Below, piece by piece: positions 44,323-52,632 of a stretch of DNA of 64,000 nt. The stretch spans positions 124,001 to 188,000 of the forward strand of contig JBMNGF010000001.1 in assembly GCA_050949745.1 (NCBI GenBank), written 5' to 3'. The stretch is from Syntrophaceticus sp050949745 (GTDB taxonomy: Bacteria > Bacillota > DSM-12270 > Thermacetogeniales > Thermacetogeniaceae). The position numbers and the translations under genes are program-made. The notes beneath the pieces were generated by a model, which did not search any database, was not told the origin of the DNA, and was given only the letters and a program-made list of their open reading frames with translations. How positions within the stretch are numbered: position 1 is the first letter of the stretch; every line of letters starts with the position of its first letter.

Positions 44323-44625
44323 ATGTCTATATTAATGGACGAATATCGAGATGATGAGCTGTGTGCAGAATGCGGCGGGAAGTGCTGTTATGTCCACGGC
44401 CCCCCTTACAACATGAATGCCAAGAAACTTCATGAAGACAAAAAACACATTTATGGCGGCGGCAATCGTGAAGAATATGGGGTCGATCCCCTGCCGCAAA
44501 AAATCCACCCCCATGCCTGTGAATATTTAAGTGAAAAGGGATGCATCATTCCATGGGAAAAACGCCCCCCTATCTGCAAGAACTTTCGCTGTGGGCTGTG
44601 GAGGGATATGATGTACAGAAGATAG
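44323..44625 (+). CDS. YkgJ-like cysteine-cluster protein
   Basis: A 100-residue protein with the metal-binding layout of the YkgJ/CxxCxxxCC group: ELCAECGGKCCYVHGPPYN near residue 12, CEYLSEKGC near 66 and RPPICKNFRCG near 82. Such proteins are thought to bind zinc or an iron-sulfur cluster; no function is proven. ATG 44323 with GGAAAGGAG upstream. It stands alone, between a long gap and repeats. Confidence 0.75.
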   Translation: MSILMDEYRDDELCAECGGKCCYVHGPPYNMNAKKLHEDKKHIYGGGNREEYGVDPLPQKIHPHACEYLSEKGCIIPWEKRPPICKNFRCGLWRDMMYRR

Positions 44626-45097
44626 CCTGTTAGTGGTTGGTGGTTGGTGAGTTAGTGGTTGGAGAAAGATATTGGGGCGGGAAATTGTCCAAGACAGTCT
44701 GGTCTTTCAGACTTCTGACCTCTGGTTTCCGACTTCTGCTTTTTCGGTTGGTGGTTGGTGGTTGGAAAAGACCTGTGTCAAGGGAACAGGGGTCATGTCA
44801 TCGCAGTTTGTTGCTGGCTATTAGTCGGGTAGCAGACCTGTCCCTCTGATCGCGTGGGAAACTGTACATAAAGTAGGGTACCTGAATAATAACTCCGGCT
44901 GTATTAACCGGTACTAAACCTGCTAAAAAAACACAGAAAAACACAGGGGCGGTCCTTTTGACTCATTCTCATTCATAGTCACGTGAGTCAAAGTCACCGT
45001 CCCCTTGCCTCCCAATATGCAACAGGAACCGTCCCCACTGCATACCTTCTGGTCTGTGCTATAATATTAGTAAAATTTCGGATAAGGAGAGTTGAGA
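44626..45097. repeat. Repeat-filled gap with type B module copy 2
   Basis: No gene. 44659-44765 copies the type B module of 25199-25298 and is bounded by TTGGTGG words. 44957-44992 has TTTTGACTCA and TGAGTCAAA arms. 45016-45044 has TATGCA / TGCATA arms around ACAGGAACCGTCCCCAC. A TATAAT word at 45060-45065 may be the -10 box of the next gene. Confidence 0.8.
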
Positions 45098-45301
45098 ATG
45101 GACGATTTCGGGGACATTTTTGGAAAACTATTCGAAAAGCCTGAAATGGAGGTCCGCAACTGTGAGAACTGCAACAGCGGTATTAGAACAAAAGAAGGAC
45201 TTAAATGCTGCCTCAACAAAAAAGAAGAGTGTATAGGAGATGGGGAGTATAAACACTGGACACCGCTGGTGGTTATCGGTGATGAAATGTCTGAGAGCTA
45301 A
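45098..45301 (+). CDS. Small cysteine-containing protein
   Basis: A 67-residue protein. ATG 45098 with AAGGAGAG upstream. Sequence features: DDFGDIFGKLFEKPEMEV, then CENCNSGIRTKEGLKCC and KKEECIG, giving a possible zinc site from CxxC and CC/C residues. The family is not recognised. It is flanked on both sides by dispersed repeats, so it sits alone. Confidence 0.55.
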   Translation: MDDFGDIFGKLFEKPEMEVRNCENCNSGIRTKEGLKCCLNKKEECIGDGEYKHWTPLVVIGDEMSES

Positions 45302-45460
45302 TGGTAAATGACCTGCCATGGGGACTGTCCCCTTGGCTGTCAAGCCATCGCTAAGGCAGGAAGCAAAGGGACGTTCTTTTTGCTTCCCAATATGCAACAA
45401 GAACCTTCCCCTCTGCATACCCCGAGACTTCTGACTTCCTGTCTCTGTTTGAATATTATA
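45302..45460. repeat. Palindromes with GGGACGTTC/GGGACTGTCCC centres
   Basis: GCCATGGGGACTGTCCCCTTGGC-type arms at 45314-45337; GGAAGCAAA (45359-45367) and TTTGCTTCC (45379-45387) around GGGACGTTC; TATGCA (45391-45396) and TGCATA (45414-45419) around ACAAGAACCTTCCCCTC. Members of the set whose arms differ but centre is shared. Confidence 0.8.
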
Positions 45461-45491
45461 AAGGGATTGTCCGGTATTGGGACAACCCCTT
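45461..45491 (-). terminator. Terminator of the BCCT gene
   Basis: AAGGGATTGTCC (45461-45472) pairs with GGACAACCCCTT (45480-45491) at 11 of 12 positions. On the minus strand TTTATAAT follows. It lies about 30 bases past the BCCT stop. Confidence 0.7.
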
Positions 45492-45522
45492 ATCTTTATA
45501 GGCTCTTGTTGTGTTTATTGGT

Positions 45523-47082
45523 TTATGTAGTTAGTGTTTCATCAGTAGTGGCACTGGGCAAAGGCTGTTGGGGGATCGCTTTACTTTCCATTTTCGCCAC
45601 TTGCTTATTTAGAGCACGCGAGATGGAGAACCACATAGCGATCATAAAGCCCAGGAAGGGAAGGGCACCGACAATCGATGCTGTTTGCAGAGCAGTCAGC
45701 CCCCCCGTAATCAACAATATCAGAGCCAAGCCACCCTCAAGAAGACCAAGGACAACTCGCAGCCAGGTTTTCGGATTTTCATTACCATAAGAACAATACA
45801 TACCGGCAACAAATGTTGCCGAGTCTGCTGATGTGATGAAGAAAATTGCAATTACCAATATTAAAACAATTGACAGCAAGGTGGTTCCAGGCATTTGCTG
45901 TAACATCCCGAAGATTGGACTCGCTGTGCTGGCATCCAACATCGGTTTAAAGTCAAAAATACCATTATGCTGCATAAATATGGCATTACCACCCCAGACA
46001 GCCATCCAGGTAGCACAAATCAGTGGAGGAACTACCAAAACTCCAGCGATAAATTCTCTGATTGTCCTGCCCTTGGAGATACGAGCAATAAAACCGCCGA
46101 CAAATGGTGCCCAAGCTATCCACCAAGCCCAGTAGAAAACTGTCCATCCCCCGACCCATGCTCCATCATTTAAAGCATTTGTCCAGGTGCTCATGCCGAC
46201 AAAGTTTTGAAGCATTTCACCAATACCTGTTGTTAAAACATTCAAAACAAAGCGCGGATTGCCTAAAACAAAAACAGCAACCAGCAGAAAACCGGCTAAC
46301 CAAAGGTTAGTATTACTGAGAAAAGCAATACCTCTTTTAATACCTGTTACTGCTGATGTGATAAAACATGCAGTAAATACTAAAACTAATATACAATAGA
46401 CTGTGTTATTTGCAGGAAATCCAAAGACAGCGTTTAAGCCCTCAGCAACCTGCATTACCCCCAGTCCAAGGGAAGTGGCTACTCCTAAAAATGTAGCGAA
46501 AATAGCTGTAAAATCAGCCACAGGCATCAGCCAGCGTTGATTCCCGACCAGTGGTTCGATAACAGATCCTACAGTAAAGGGGCGTCCCAGATTATAAGCA
46601 AAATAACCCAAACACATACCCACAAAAGCGTAAACCACCCAGGCACTCATGCCCCAGTGAAGATAGGAATAGCGCAAAGCAATCCCAACTGCTTCATCTG
46701 ATGCAGGATCACCGAAAGGGGGAGTAAAATAATGACTCAGAGGCTCACTAACTCCCCAGAATACCAATCCTATGCCCATCGCCGCAGCAAAAAGCATAGC
46801 AAACCACCTTATAGTTGTAAACTCCGGTTTTGCATCCTCGCCACCTAATCTGATTTTACCCCATTTAGAAATCATGACAATGAGCATGGCGACAACAAAC
46901 AAAAATACTACTATTAGAAAAAACCATCCCAAATTCGCAGTAACCCAGGCAAGCGTTGCATTCATTGCTGTGTCCAAACCTTCTGGTGAGATTATCCCCC
47001 AGAGTACCAGAGCGCCGATAACAGCGCTTACTACAATAAGCATTGCTTTGTTAATACCCTTTTCTTCTGGTATAGAATCCAT
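45523..47082 (-). CDS. BCCT-family betaine/carnitine/choline transporter
   Basis: A 519-residue transporter with 12 predicted spans. Family marks: GEDAKPEFTTIRWFAMLFAA, WGMSAWVVYAFVGMCLGYFA, FYWAWWIAWAPFVGGFIARI (the Trp-rich substrate-binding block with WAWWIAW), and FFITSADSATFVAGMYCS. Its location two genes from MttB-type enzymes points to uptake of glycine betaine or another trimethylammonium compound as methyl donor. A C-terminal cytosolic tail rich in Lys/Thr/Pro ends the protein. ATG 47082 with GAAAGGGGAAAGGG upstream. Confidence 0.9.
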   Translation of the reverse strand: MDSIPEEKGINKAMLIVVSAVIGALVLWGIISPEGLDTAMNATLAWVTANLGWFFLIVVFLFVVAMLIVMISKWGKIRLGGEDAKPEFTTIRWFAMLFAAAMGIGLVFWGVSEPLSHYFTPPFGDPASDEAVGIALRYSYLHWGMSAWVVYAFVGMCLGYFAYNLGRPFTVGSVIEPLVGNQRWLMPVADFTAIFATFLGVATSLGLGVMQVAEGLNAVFGFPANNTVYCILVLVFTACFITSAVTGIKRGIAFLSNTNLWLAGFLLVAVFVLGNPRFVLNVLTTGIGEMLQNFVGMSTWTNALNDGAWVGGWTVFYWAWWIAWAPFVGGFIARISKGRTIREFIAGVLVVPPLICATWMAVWGGNAIFMQHNGIFDFKPMLDASTASPIFGMLQQMPGTTLLSIVLILVIAIFFITSADSATFVAGMYCSYGNENPKTWLRVVLGLLEGGLALILLITGGLTALQTASIVGALPFLGFMIAMWFSISRALNKQVAKMESKAIPQQPLPSATTDETLTT

Positions 47083-47465
47083 ACCCTTTCCCCTTTCGTT
47101 ATGTTTGATACTCAGTTCCTAAACTACTAAAAAACATTAACGAAGAGCCCATCACACAATACCAATAGGGTATTAGGTCAATGTCTATCCACCCCCCTTT
47201 TTGCTATCACAAACTTAAGGAGCAAAAAGAATGCCAGGTTATATATGGTAAAATATTGTCTTGGATATCATTTTTCATAATAGAGAGATAAATTGTACTA
47301 TCACTACATTGTAATAAGCTATATCAATTAGAAGAATATTAGTAAAGATCTAGGTTTGTGATAATTGGCTTTTGCATGCCAACAAAATATGCAGTGACGA
47401 ATTTGTTGGCACGCAACTTATGCAGAAAGATCTCCTGGCACCATGACTCCGAAGCATCCCTGGTA
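47083..47465. other. Gap between the BCCT gene and the methyltransferase gene
   Basis: Arms TGCCAACAAA (47377-47386) and TTTGTTGGCA (47402-47411) form an inverted repeat without a T-run. No sigma-54 promoter with correct -24/-12 spacing was found for the BCCT gene. No gene is seen. Confidence 0.4.
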
Positions 47466-48263
47466 TTATGCGAATTTACCTGCCCGATAAGCGTTCAGGT
47501 AGTTCACACAGTAGCTGTCACGCCCCACTAAGGTCTCGGCGATAATGATATTAGCCATCATCTGCTTATCCAGGGGGTCGATAATTAAGCCATCCAGGCC
47601 GCGACTAATAGCCAATACAGCAAAGTTTTGATTTACTTGTTTACGCAACGGCAGCCCATAGGAAATGTTGGACAGGCCGCAGACAGTGTGTACTCCTTCA
47701 AATTTTGTCATTATCGCGCCAACAGCATCTAAAAATTCAATACCGAAGCTATCCTTTGTGGATACCGGCTGTACCAGTGGATCTACGTAAATGTTGTCCA
47801 GTGGAACATTGTTCTGTACAAGGCCATTGATCAACTTATCTGCAATAGCTAGGCGTTCATCTGTGGTTTCCGGCATAGCTGTATCATCCATACAGAGTGC
47901 CACCACTTTGAGATCTGTTCCAGCAACAATAGGCATAATGGCATCATAACGATCTTTTTCCATAGAGATAGAGTTGATCATAGCCACTCCCTTGTGAACA
48001 GCCAGAGCCTGCTCAATAGCCTTGGGATCAGGGCTGTCAATACAACAAGGAGCATTGTCGGTGCATTCCTGCACATTTTTAACAAGCCATTCCAGATAAT
48101 CAGCTTCTTTGCCTACAAAGATGCCTGCATTAACATCTATAAAATCTGCTCCGGCTTCCTTCTGGTCGACAGCCACTTTCTGAATTGCGGCTGCATCCTG
48201 TGCCTTGATAGCCTCACCAATCGCTTTTCTGCTTGCATTGATCAATTCTCCAACAACCAGCAT
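47466..48263 (-). CDS. Methyltetrahydrofolate:corrinoid methyltransferase (AcsE/MtgA-like)
   Basis: A 265-residue TIM-barrel pterin-binding protein: MLVVGELINASRKAIGEAI at the start, AGADFIDVNAGIFVGKEADY, CCIDSPDPKAIEQAL, IYVDPLVQPVSTKDSFGIEF and HTVCGLSNISYGLPLR, all AcsE/MeTr marks (Asp and Asn that bind the pterin). In glycine-betaine systems MtgA moves the methyl from the corrinoid protein to tetrahydrofolate, feeding the Wood-Ljungdahl pathway. ATG 48263 has AAGGAG upstream; the frame is open for 11 more codons. It follows the HyuA-like gene in the operon. Confidence 0.9.
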   Translation of the reverse strand: MLVVGELINASRKAIGEAIKAQDAAAIQKVAVDQKEAGADFIDVNAGIFVGKEADYLEWLVKNVQECTDNAPCCIDSPDPKAIEQALAVHKGVAMINSISMEKDRYDAIMPIVAGTDLKVVALCMDDTAMPETTDERLAIADKLINGLVQNNVPLDNIYVDPLVQPVSTKDSFGIEFLDAVGAIMTKFEGVHTVCGLSNISYGLPLRKQVNQNFAVLAISRGLDGLIIDPLDKQMMANIIIAETLVGRDSYCVNYLNAYRAGKFA

Positions 48264-48369
48264 CTTTAAATCACTCCTTTGGAAAATATTCCTCATTTAG
48301 TACCTGCTGCACTTTCACTGGAAAGCCGCTAACCCCTGAGTTGGAAGTCGAAACCGCTGCAAACTTATT

Positions 48370-48396
48370 CAATCACCCAAAGCCTCCCTGTGATTG
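48370..48396. repeat. Palindrome CAATCAC ... GTGATTG
   Basis: Arms at 48370-48376 and 48390-48396 around CCAAAGCCTCCCT, close to the element at 40317-40345, and inside the operon between the HyuA-like and MtgA-like genes. Confidence 0.65.
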
Positions 48397-48397
48397 G

Positions 48398-50407
48398 TCA
48401 CCCGGTAAGGTCCACAAAAAACTTTTCTTTCTCTTTTGCCCTATCCCATTCCGGACGCCCTACAGCGGTAATTTCAATCCTCGATTCGATATAAACATCA
48501 CGCTCATCCAACATACTGGCATTAGCATACACATCCTCATGATTAACAACCAACTCAAACTCTTTTGCTCCGGCATTGCGTGCCGCCTGTGCTGCACGCT
48601 TTTTGGCTTCTTCCAAAGCGTAGGTTACAGCTTCATTCAGATCTTCAAAATACTTGCGCTCCCAGGAAGAGTGCATAAAGTAAGTGCCATCTTTTTCTCC
48701 TGGCTTGATCAATACCTTCACAGTCTCCATGATCTTGCCTGTCGCAGCTCCAACTCCATTGGCCACCTCAGCGTGTTCTGGAATTATTAACTCAGTATGC
48801 AATTTCTCAGCCACTTTGGGCAGCCAGGCCTCTACCGGAGCTCCGATTCCTATAATAGGCATGTTAAGTTTATATGAGCAGTCGAACTCCTGGCCTGCAC
48901 TTGGTGATAAGGCTTTTTCTATAAAGTACATAACATTGGGCTCATCTTTCAGCCATATGTTTTGGCCTTCACAGCTTACCAGACTCTGCAGACAGGTCAA
49001 GCATAGCTCGTTTTCGATCTTTTCTATGGCCAGCTCAAGGAATTCACTGCGGCTTTTTCCAAAGCGATGGGCTAGAATATCAACCCCTTTTTCCGCAGCT
49101 TCCCTGTTCCACTTAGTATAAAGCCCTTTAGCATGCAAAATGTCAGTAGGGGTGACAGATATCCTGGCGATAACACCTAAATTGACCAAACGCCGCAGAT
49201 CGAGCAGATTAGGATCGATCTGTAGATATTGGGTCAAGTAGTAGAAACTGTGGGGCCTATCCTGCAGGATCTCTATTATTTTTTCTTCTAGATCGCTGAA
49301 TTTCTCAGTATTAGCAGGCTGCTTAAGGAACATAAAGCAGTCTGTAGCCTGAGCAAACATGAGGTTGTAACTTTTATCAAAATTAACGTTCAGTTCATCG
49401 ATAAGATGGGGATATTGATGGGCAATAACCGACAAGGGCCAGGCCCTCTGGGGGCCTACCTGAATTTCCCGGTCCTCGTCTAACTGTATATAACTGTCTC
49501 CTCCCATCCCATAGGTATAGATCTGTGCCGCCTGAACCCGTGTCAGCCAGCCGCCGACAGTGGCGCCTTCCTGATTGATCTTTGGCACCCCATCTTTCAA
49601 AATGGCGATATCTGTAGTGGTTCCTCCCATATCAAAGACAAGGGCATCTGGTGTATCGGTGAGGAATGTCCCACCAATGATACTGGAGGCAGGCCCGGAA
49701 AGGATGGTCTCAATGGGTTTTTCGCGAGCCATTTTCTCGCTCATCATACAACCATCACCTTTGACCACCATAATAGGGGCCTCAATACTGTTTTCTTTGA
49801 GCACCTTTTCCACAGATTCAAGCAGATCAGTTATGATGGGAATTAACTGGGCATTAAGCGCTGCAGTAACAGTTCTCTCTTTGAATCCCAGTGCAGTAGT
49901 AAGCTGGTGTGCACATACCACAGGAAGTTCTACTATTTCATGAACCATATCCCTTACAACAAGCTCATGTTCGGGGTTTCTGATACTTAAGTATCCCGAT
50001 ATGGCAACAGCATCCACTTTCCCTTTGAATTCCTCAATGGCCTGACGTGTTGCATCGATGTCAAGTTCTGCCCGAGGATGGCCTTTAATGTCATGACCTC
50101 CTGGAAGAACTGAGAAATGTTTGACCGGTAAACTGCCAATTGGCTCATGGCCAAGCATCAGGAGGCCAACCTCACATCCACGCCCTTCCACAATAGCGTT
50201 TGTTGCCAATGTAGTTGACAGGGATACTGCACTGATGTCCTCATAGTTATTAAAGTTCAAATTGTTGATGCAATTGCGAATACCGATGGATAGATCCTCA
50301 CGGGTTGTTAGAGCTTTAGCTTTCTTGACAATTTGTTTATTTTCAAGCTCTACAATCACACCATCTGTATATGTTCCACCGGTATCGATCCCCAACACCA
50401 GTGACAT
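48398..50407 (-). CDS. Hydantoinase/oxoprolinase (HyuA) family ATPase-like protein
   Basis: A 669-residue protein of the HyuA/OplAH-A family with an ASKHA-type fold. Marks: LGIDTGGTYTDGVIVE at the start, SLSTTLATNAIVEGRGCEVG, HQLTTALGFKERTVTAALNA, ILSGPASSIIGGTF and DALVFDMGGTTTDIAILKDG. No N-terminal ferredoxin-like Cys motif is present, so it is not RACo itself. It lies between the two MttB-family genes and MtgA. Because ASKHA ATPases such as RACo/RamA reactivate corrinoid proteins, it may do this here (inferred); the alternative is a hydantoinase-like hydrolase acting on the substrate. ATG 50407 with GGAGGGAGAGAA. Confidence 0.8.
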   Translation of the reverse strand: MSLVLGIDTGGTYTDGVIVELENKQIVKKAKALTTREDLSIGIRNCINNLNFNNYEDISAVSLSTTLATNAIVEGRGCEVGLLMLGHEPIGSLPVKHFSVLPGGHDIKGHPRAELDIDATRQAIEEFKGKVDAVAISGYLSIRNPEHELVVRDMVHEIVELPVVCAHQLTTALGFKERTVTAALNAQLIPIITDLLESVEKVLKENSIEAPIMVVKGDGCMMSEKMAREKPIETILSGPASSIIGGTFLTDTPDALVFDMGGTTTDIAILKDGVPKINQEGATVGGWLTRVQAAQIYTYGMGGDSYIQLDEDREIQVGPQRAWPLSVIAHQYPHLIDELNVNFDKSYNLMFAQATDCFMFLKQPANTEKFSDLEEKIIEILQDRPHSFYYLTQYLQIDPNLLDLRRLVNLGVIARISVTPTDILHAKGLYTKWNREAAEKGVDILAHRFGKSRSEFLELAIEKIENELCLTCLQSLVSCEGQNIWLKDEPNVMYFIEKALSPSAGQEFDCSYKLNMPIIGIGAPVEAWLPKVAEKLHTELIIPEHAEVANGVGAATGKIMETVKVLIKPGEKDGTYFMHSSWERKYFEDLNEAVTYALEEAKKRAAQAARNAGAKEFELVVNHEDVYANASMLDERDVYIESRIEITAVGRPEWDRAKEKEKFFVDLTG

Positions 50408-50483
50408 TTCTCTCCCTCCAGCCTTAAAAATTCACAATTAGGCGGCTGCCAGCATTGAAGCAGGCAGCCGTCCCCAATAACTT

Positions 50484-51944
50484 CTAGTCTTCGCCAGGCA
50501 TATGGCCTACAGCATTTTCGACAATATCTCTGATCTGTGCAGCAATATCTTTTGGCAGCGGGTCAGGCTCATGGTGATTGATGATGTCCCGCACCTTCTC
50601 ATTGGCCACCTGAGTCAATGTCTTGCTGCCCGCCTTCTCCCAAATTTCACGAGCGGCACGGTTGACCAGTCTCGGCACAAAATTATCTTCAATATGTTCT
50701 GCGGTGTGTTCCTCATTACCGAATCTGCCGCCAGGGCCGACATTTTCGATTACATCTAATGCCAGGCTTTCCTCATCAACACGGATCCCATTGGTTAACC
50801 TTCTGGCCATGCCCAATATTTCGTCGGCGATAACCACCAGATCCAGATTAGAGGTAGCACCCTGTTCTGCATAACCGATATCATGGTTCAAGTTGGCACC
50901 TGCCATATTTGTCATGGCAATGGAGATGGCAGCCTCGATCCCAGCCTGCTCATCAATAATACAGGAATCTGTACAGCCGGCAGTACCGAACATAGGAATC
51001 TCCAAATAGTGGGCTACATCTGCCAGTGCAGCCAAGAGCAGTGAAAGCTCAGGTGCTCCATAGGAAAATACTGTTGTCGCCATATCCAGAATCGTGTAAA
51101 CACCACCCATGATAAAGGGGGCACCTTCACGAGTGCACTGGCTGAGCACCAAGCCGCTCAGACTCTCAGTCAATCCCTGTACCATAACCCCTGCCAAAGT
51201 TGCCGGCGCAGTTCCACCAGCCATAATACAAGGGGTATAAATTGTGGGCAGGTCCTTCTTCGCACCCATCACCAGTTTTTGTGCAGCTTCACGGCAGTGC
51301 ACACCTGGGGAAATGGGTTCTGCATAAAGGCAGATAAATGGGTTCCTGCGCAGTTCTTCCTCGCCGCCGGCAACGATCTCCGCCATCTTGATGCAGTCTG
51401 CTTGACCATACTCATCAACACAAACAGTAATGATCGGCTTATCTGTATTCAAAACCTGCTGTTCAAACTCATGCCTGTCTGAAATCAACAGAGGTACATC
51501 CTGAACAATTCCCAAAGACATTGCATAATCGATGTTCGGCAGGGCATCAAGCAGCTTTGTCGCCCAACCCACCGACTGCCTTGTGGCACGATGTCTCTCC
51601 CCAGTAAAAGGGTTCCTGGTAAATGGTGTACATGGGCCAGAACCGAAGTAAGAGTTATGGCCTTCTACAAACAGCTCTCTGGCTCCTGTTCGGCTGTTGC
51701 AAAGCACAATATGCTTCTGACAGGTCTTTAATGCCTGCTCAAATATATGTGCCGGCACTCTAACTCTTTCGCCATCAACCCAACAGCCAGCCTTTTTCAG
51801 TATCTCCAGGGATTCCTTATCATGGAAGTTGGTTCCTGTACGCCACATGGCTTCCTCAGCAGCCAACACCAATTCTTTACACTGGTCAGGGGTTAATACA
51901 TTCATCTTTGTGCTTTGATTAGCTTTTATATTAGATCTTACCAA
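50484..51944 (-). CDS. MttB-superfamily methyltransferase 2 (non-pyrrolysine)
   Basis: About 486 residues. MttB-superfamily methyltransferase that moves a methyl from a quaternary amine to a corrinoid protein. Marks: LDALPNIDYAMSLG, NPFICLYAEPISPGVHCREA, PAGGTAPATLAG-like IMAGGTAPATLAGVMVQGLT and DIGYAEQGATSNLDLVVIAD, the barrel segments of the family. No in-frame amber codon occurs, unlike classical trimethylamine MttB with pyrrolysine; so it belongs with MtgB-type glycine betaine enzymes. TTG 51944 has AAAGGAG eight bases upstream; GTG 51953 is also possible. It overlaps the corrinoid gene. Confidence 0.87.
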   Translation of the reverse strand: MVRSNIKANQSTKMNVLTPDQCKELVLAAEEAMWRTGTNFHDKESLEILKKAGCWVDGERVRVPAHIFEQALKTCQKHIVLCNSRTGARELFVEGHNSYFGSGPCTPFTRNPFTGERHRATRQSVGWATKLLDALPNIDYAMSLGIVQDVPLLISDRHEFEQQVLNTDKPIITVCVDEYGQADCIKMAEIVAGGEEELRRNPFICLYAEPISPGVHCREAAQKLVMGAKKDLPTIYTPCIMAGGTAPATLAGVMVQGLTESLSGLVLSQCTREGAPFIMGGVYTILDMATTVFSYGAPELSLLLAALADVAHYLEIPMFGTAGCTDSCIIDEQAGIEAAISIAMTNMAGANLNHDIGYAEQGATSNLDLVVIADEILGMARRLTNGIRVDEESLALDVIENVGPGGRFGNEEHTAEHIEDNFVPRLVNRAAREIWEKAGSKTLTQVANEKVRDIINHHEPDPLPKDIAAQIRDIVENAVGHMPGED

Positions 51945-52609
51945 CACCAACACTCCTTTCTACCCTGTCCAAGATTAGCTTAAGAGCGAATCTACAGAGT
52001 TCTACAGTTGAAGCTGCATCTGGAGCATATCCATCAGCGCCAACTTCATCAGCGAAATCCTGGGAAATAGGTGCACCGCCGACGATAGCCTTTACATGTT
52101 CCTGGCCTTCTTCTTTCATCAGTTCGATAGTGTCCTTCATATGCAGCATTGTGGTAGTAAGCAGTGCAGACATCCCCATAATATCTGGCTGATGTTCTTT
52201 AATAGCGTTCACAAAATCTTCAGGAGATTTGTCAATTCCTATATCGATAATTTTAAAGCCACTGCTCTCCAGCATAATTCCTACCAGGTTTTTACCAATA
52301 TCATGCAGGTCACCTTTAACTGTGCCTAACAATACCTTGCCTGCTGTAGGCATATCACCTTCTGCTATCAAGCGGCTTGACCAAATCGATCCCTTGCTTC
52401 ATGGCCTTAGCAGCCACCATCACTTCCGGAACAAACATTTCATTGTTCTTGAAACGAACACCGACAACATTCATCCCAGCAATCAAGCCATTGTTAATGA
52501 TATCTAGAGGAGCAACTTCCCCATCATCAATAATGGCCTGAGTTAACTCCTTTGTTTTTCCTACATTACCTTTAATTACGCAATTAGCAAGATCCTCTAA
52601 AGTTGCCAT
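51931..52609 (-). pseudogene. Corrinoid protein gene with a one-base frameshift
   Basis: The N-terminal cap (ATG 52609, AAGGAGTGC upstream; LANCVIKGNVGKTKELTQAI, then FVPEVMVAAKAMKQGIDLV) breaks after VKPL into DSRR and a stop at 52355. The B12 domain continues in another frame from 52371: IAEGDMPTAGKVLLGTVKGD, LHDIGKNLVGIMLESSG, GIDKSPEDFVNAI and MSALLTTTMLHMKD. Joining them by dropping one T in CTTGAT restores VKPLIAEGDM as in intact proteins. It may be an assembly error, a recent mutation or, less likely, programmed. Gene order mttB1-corrinoid-mttB2 favours a functional protein. About 225 residues if joined. Confidence 0.85.
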
Positions 52610-52632
52610 AGTCTTAGCACTCCTTTCTGTTA

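Noticed and set aside
47370..47412. Sigma-54 promoter for the BCCT gene (TTGGCATGC ... GCC)
   Set aside because: GG to GC is 9 bases on the minus strand and 12 on the plus strand. Neither fits.
48398..50407. RACo corrinoid reductive activator
   Set aside because: No Cys-rich ferredoxin domain at the N terminus; the motifs are those of hydantoinase/oxoprolinase A subunits.
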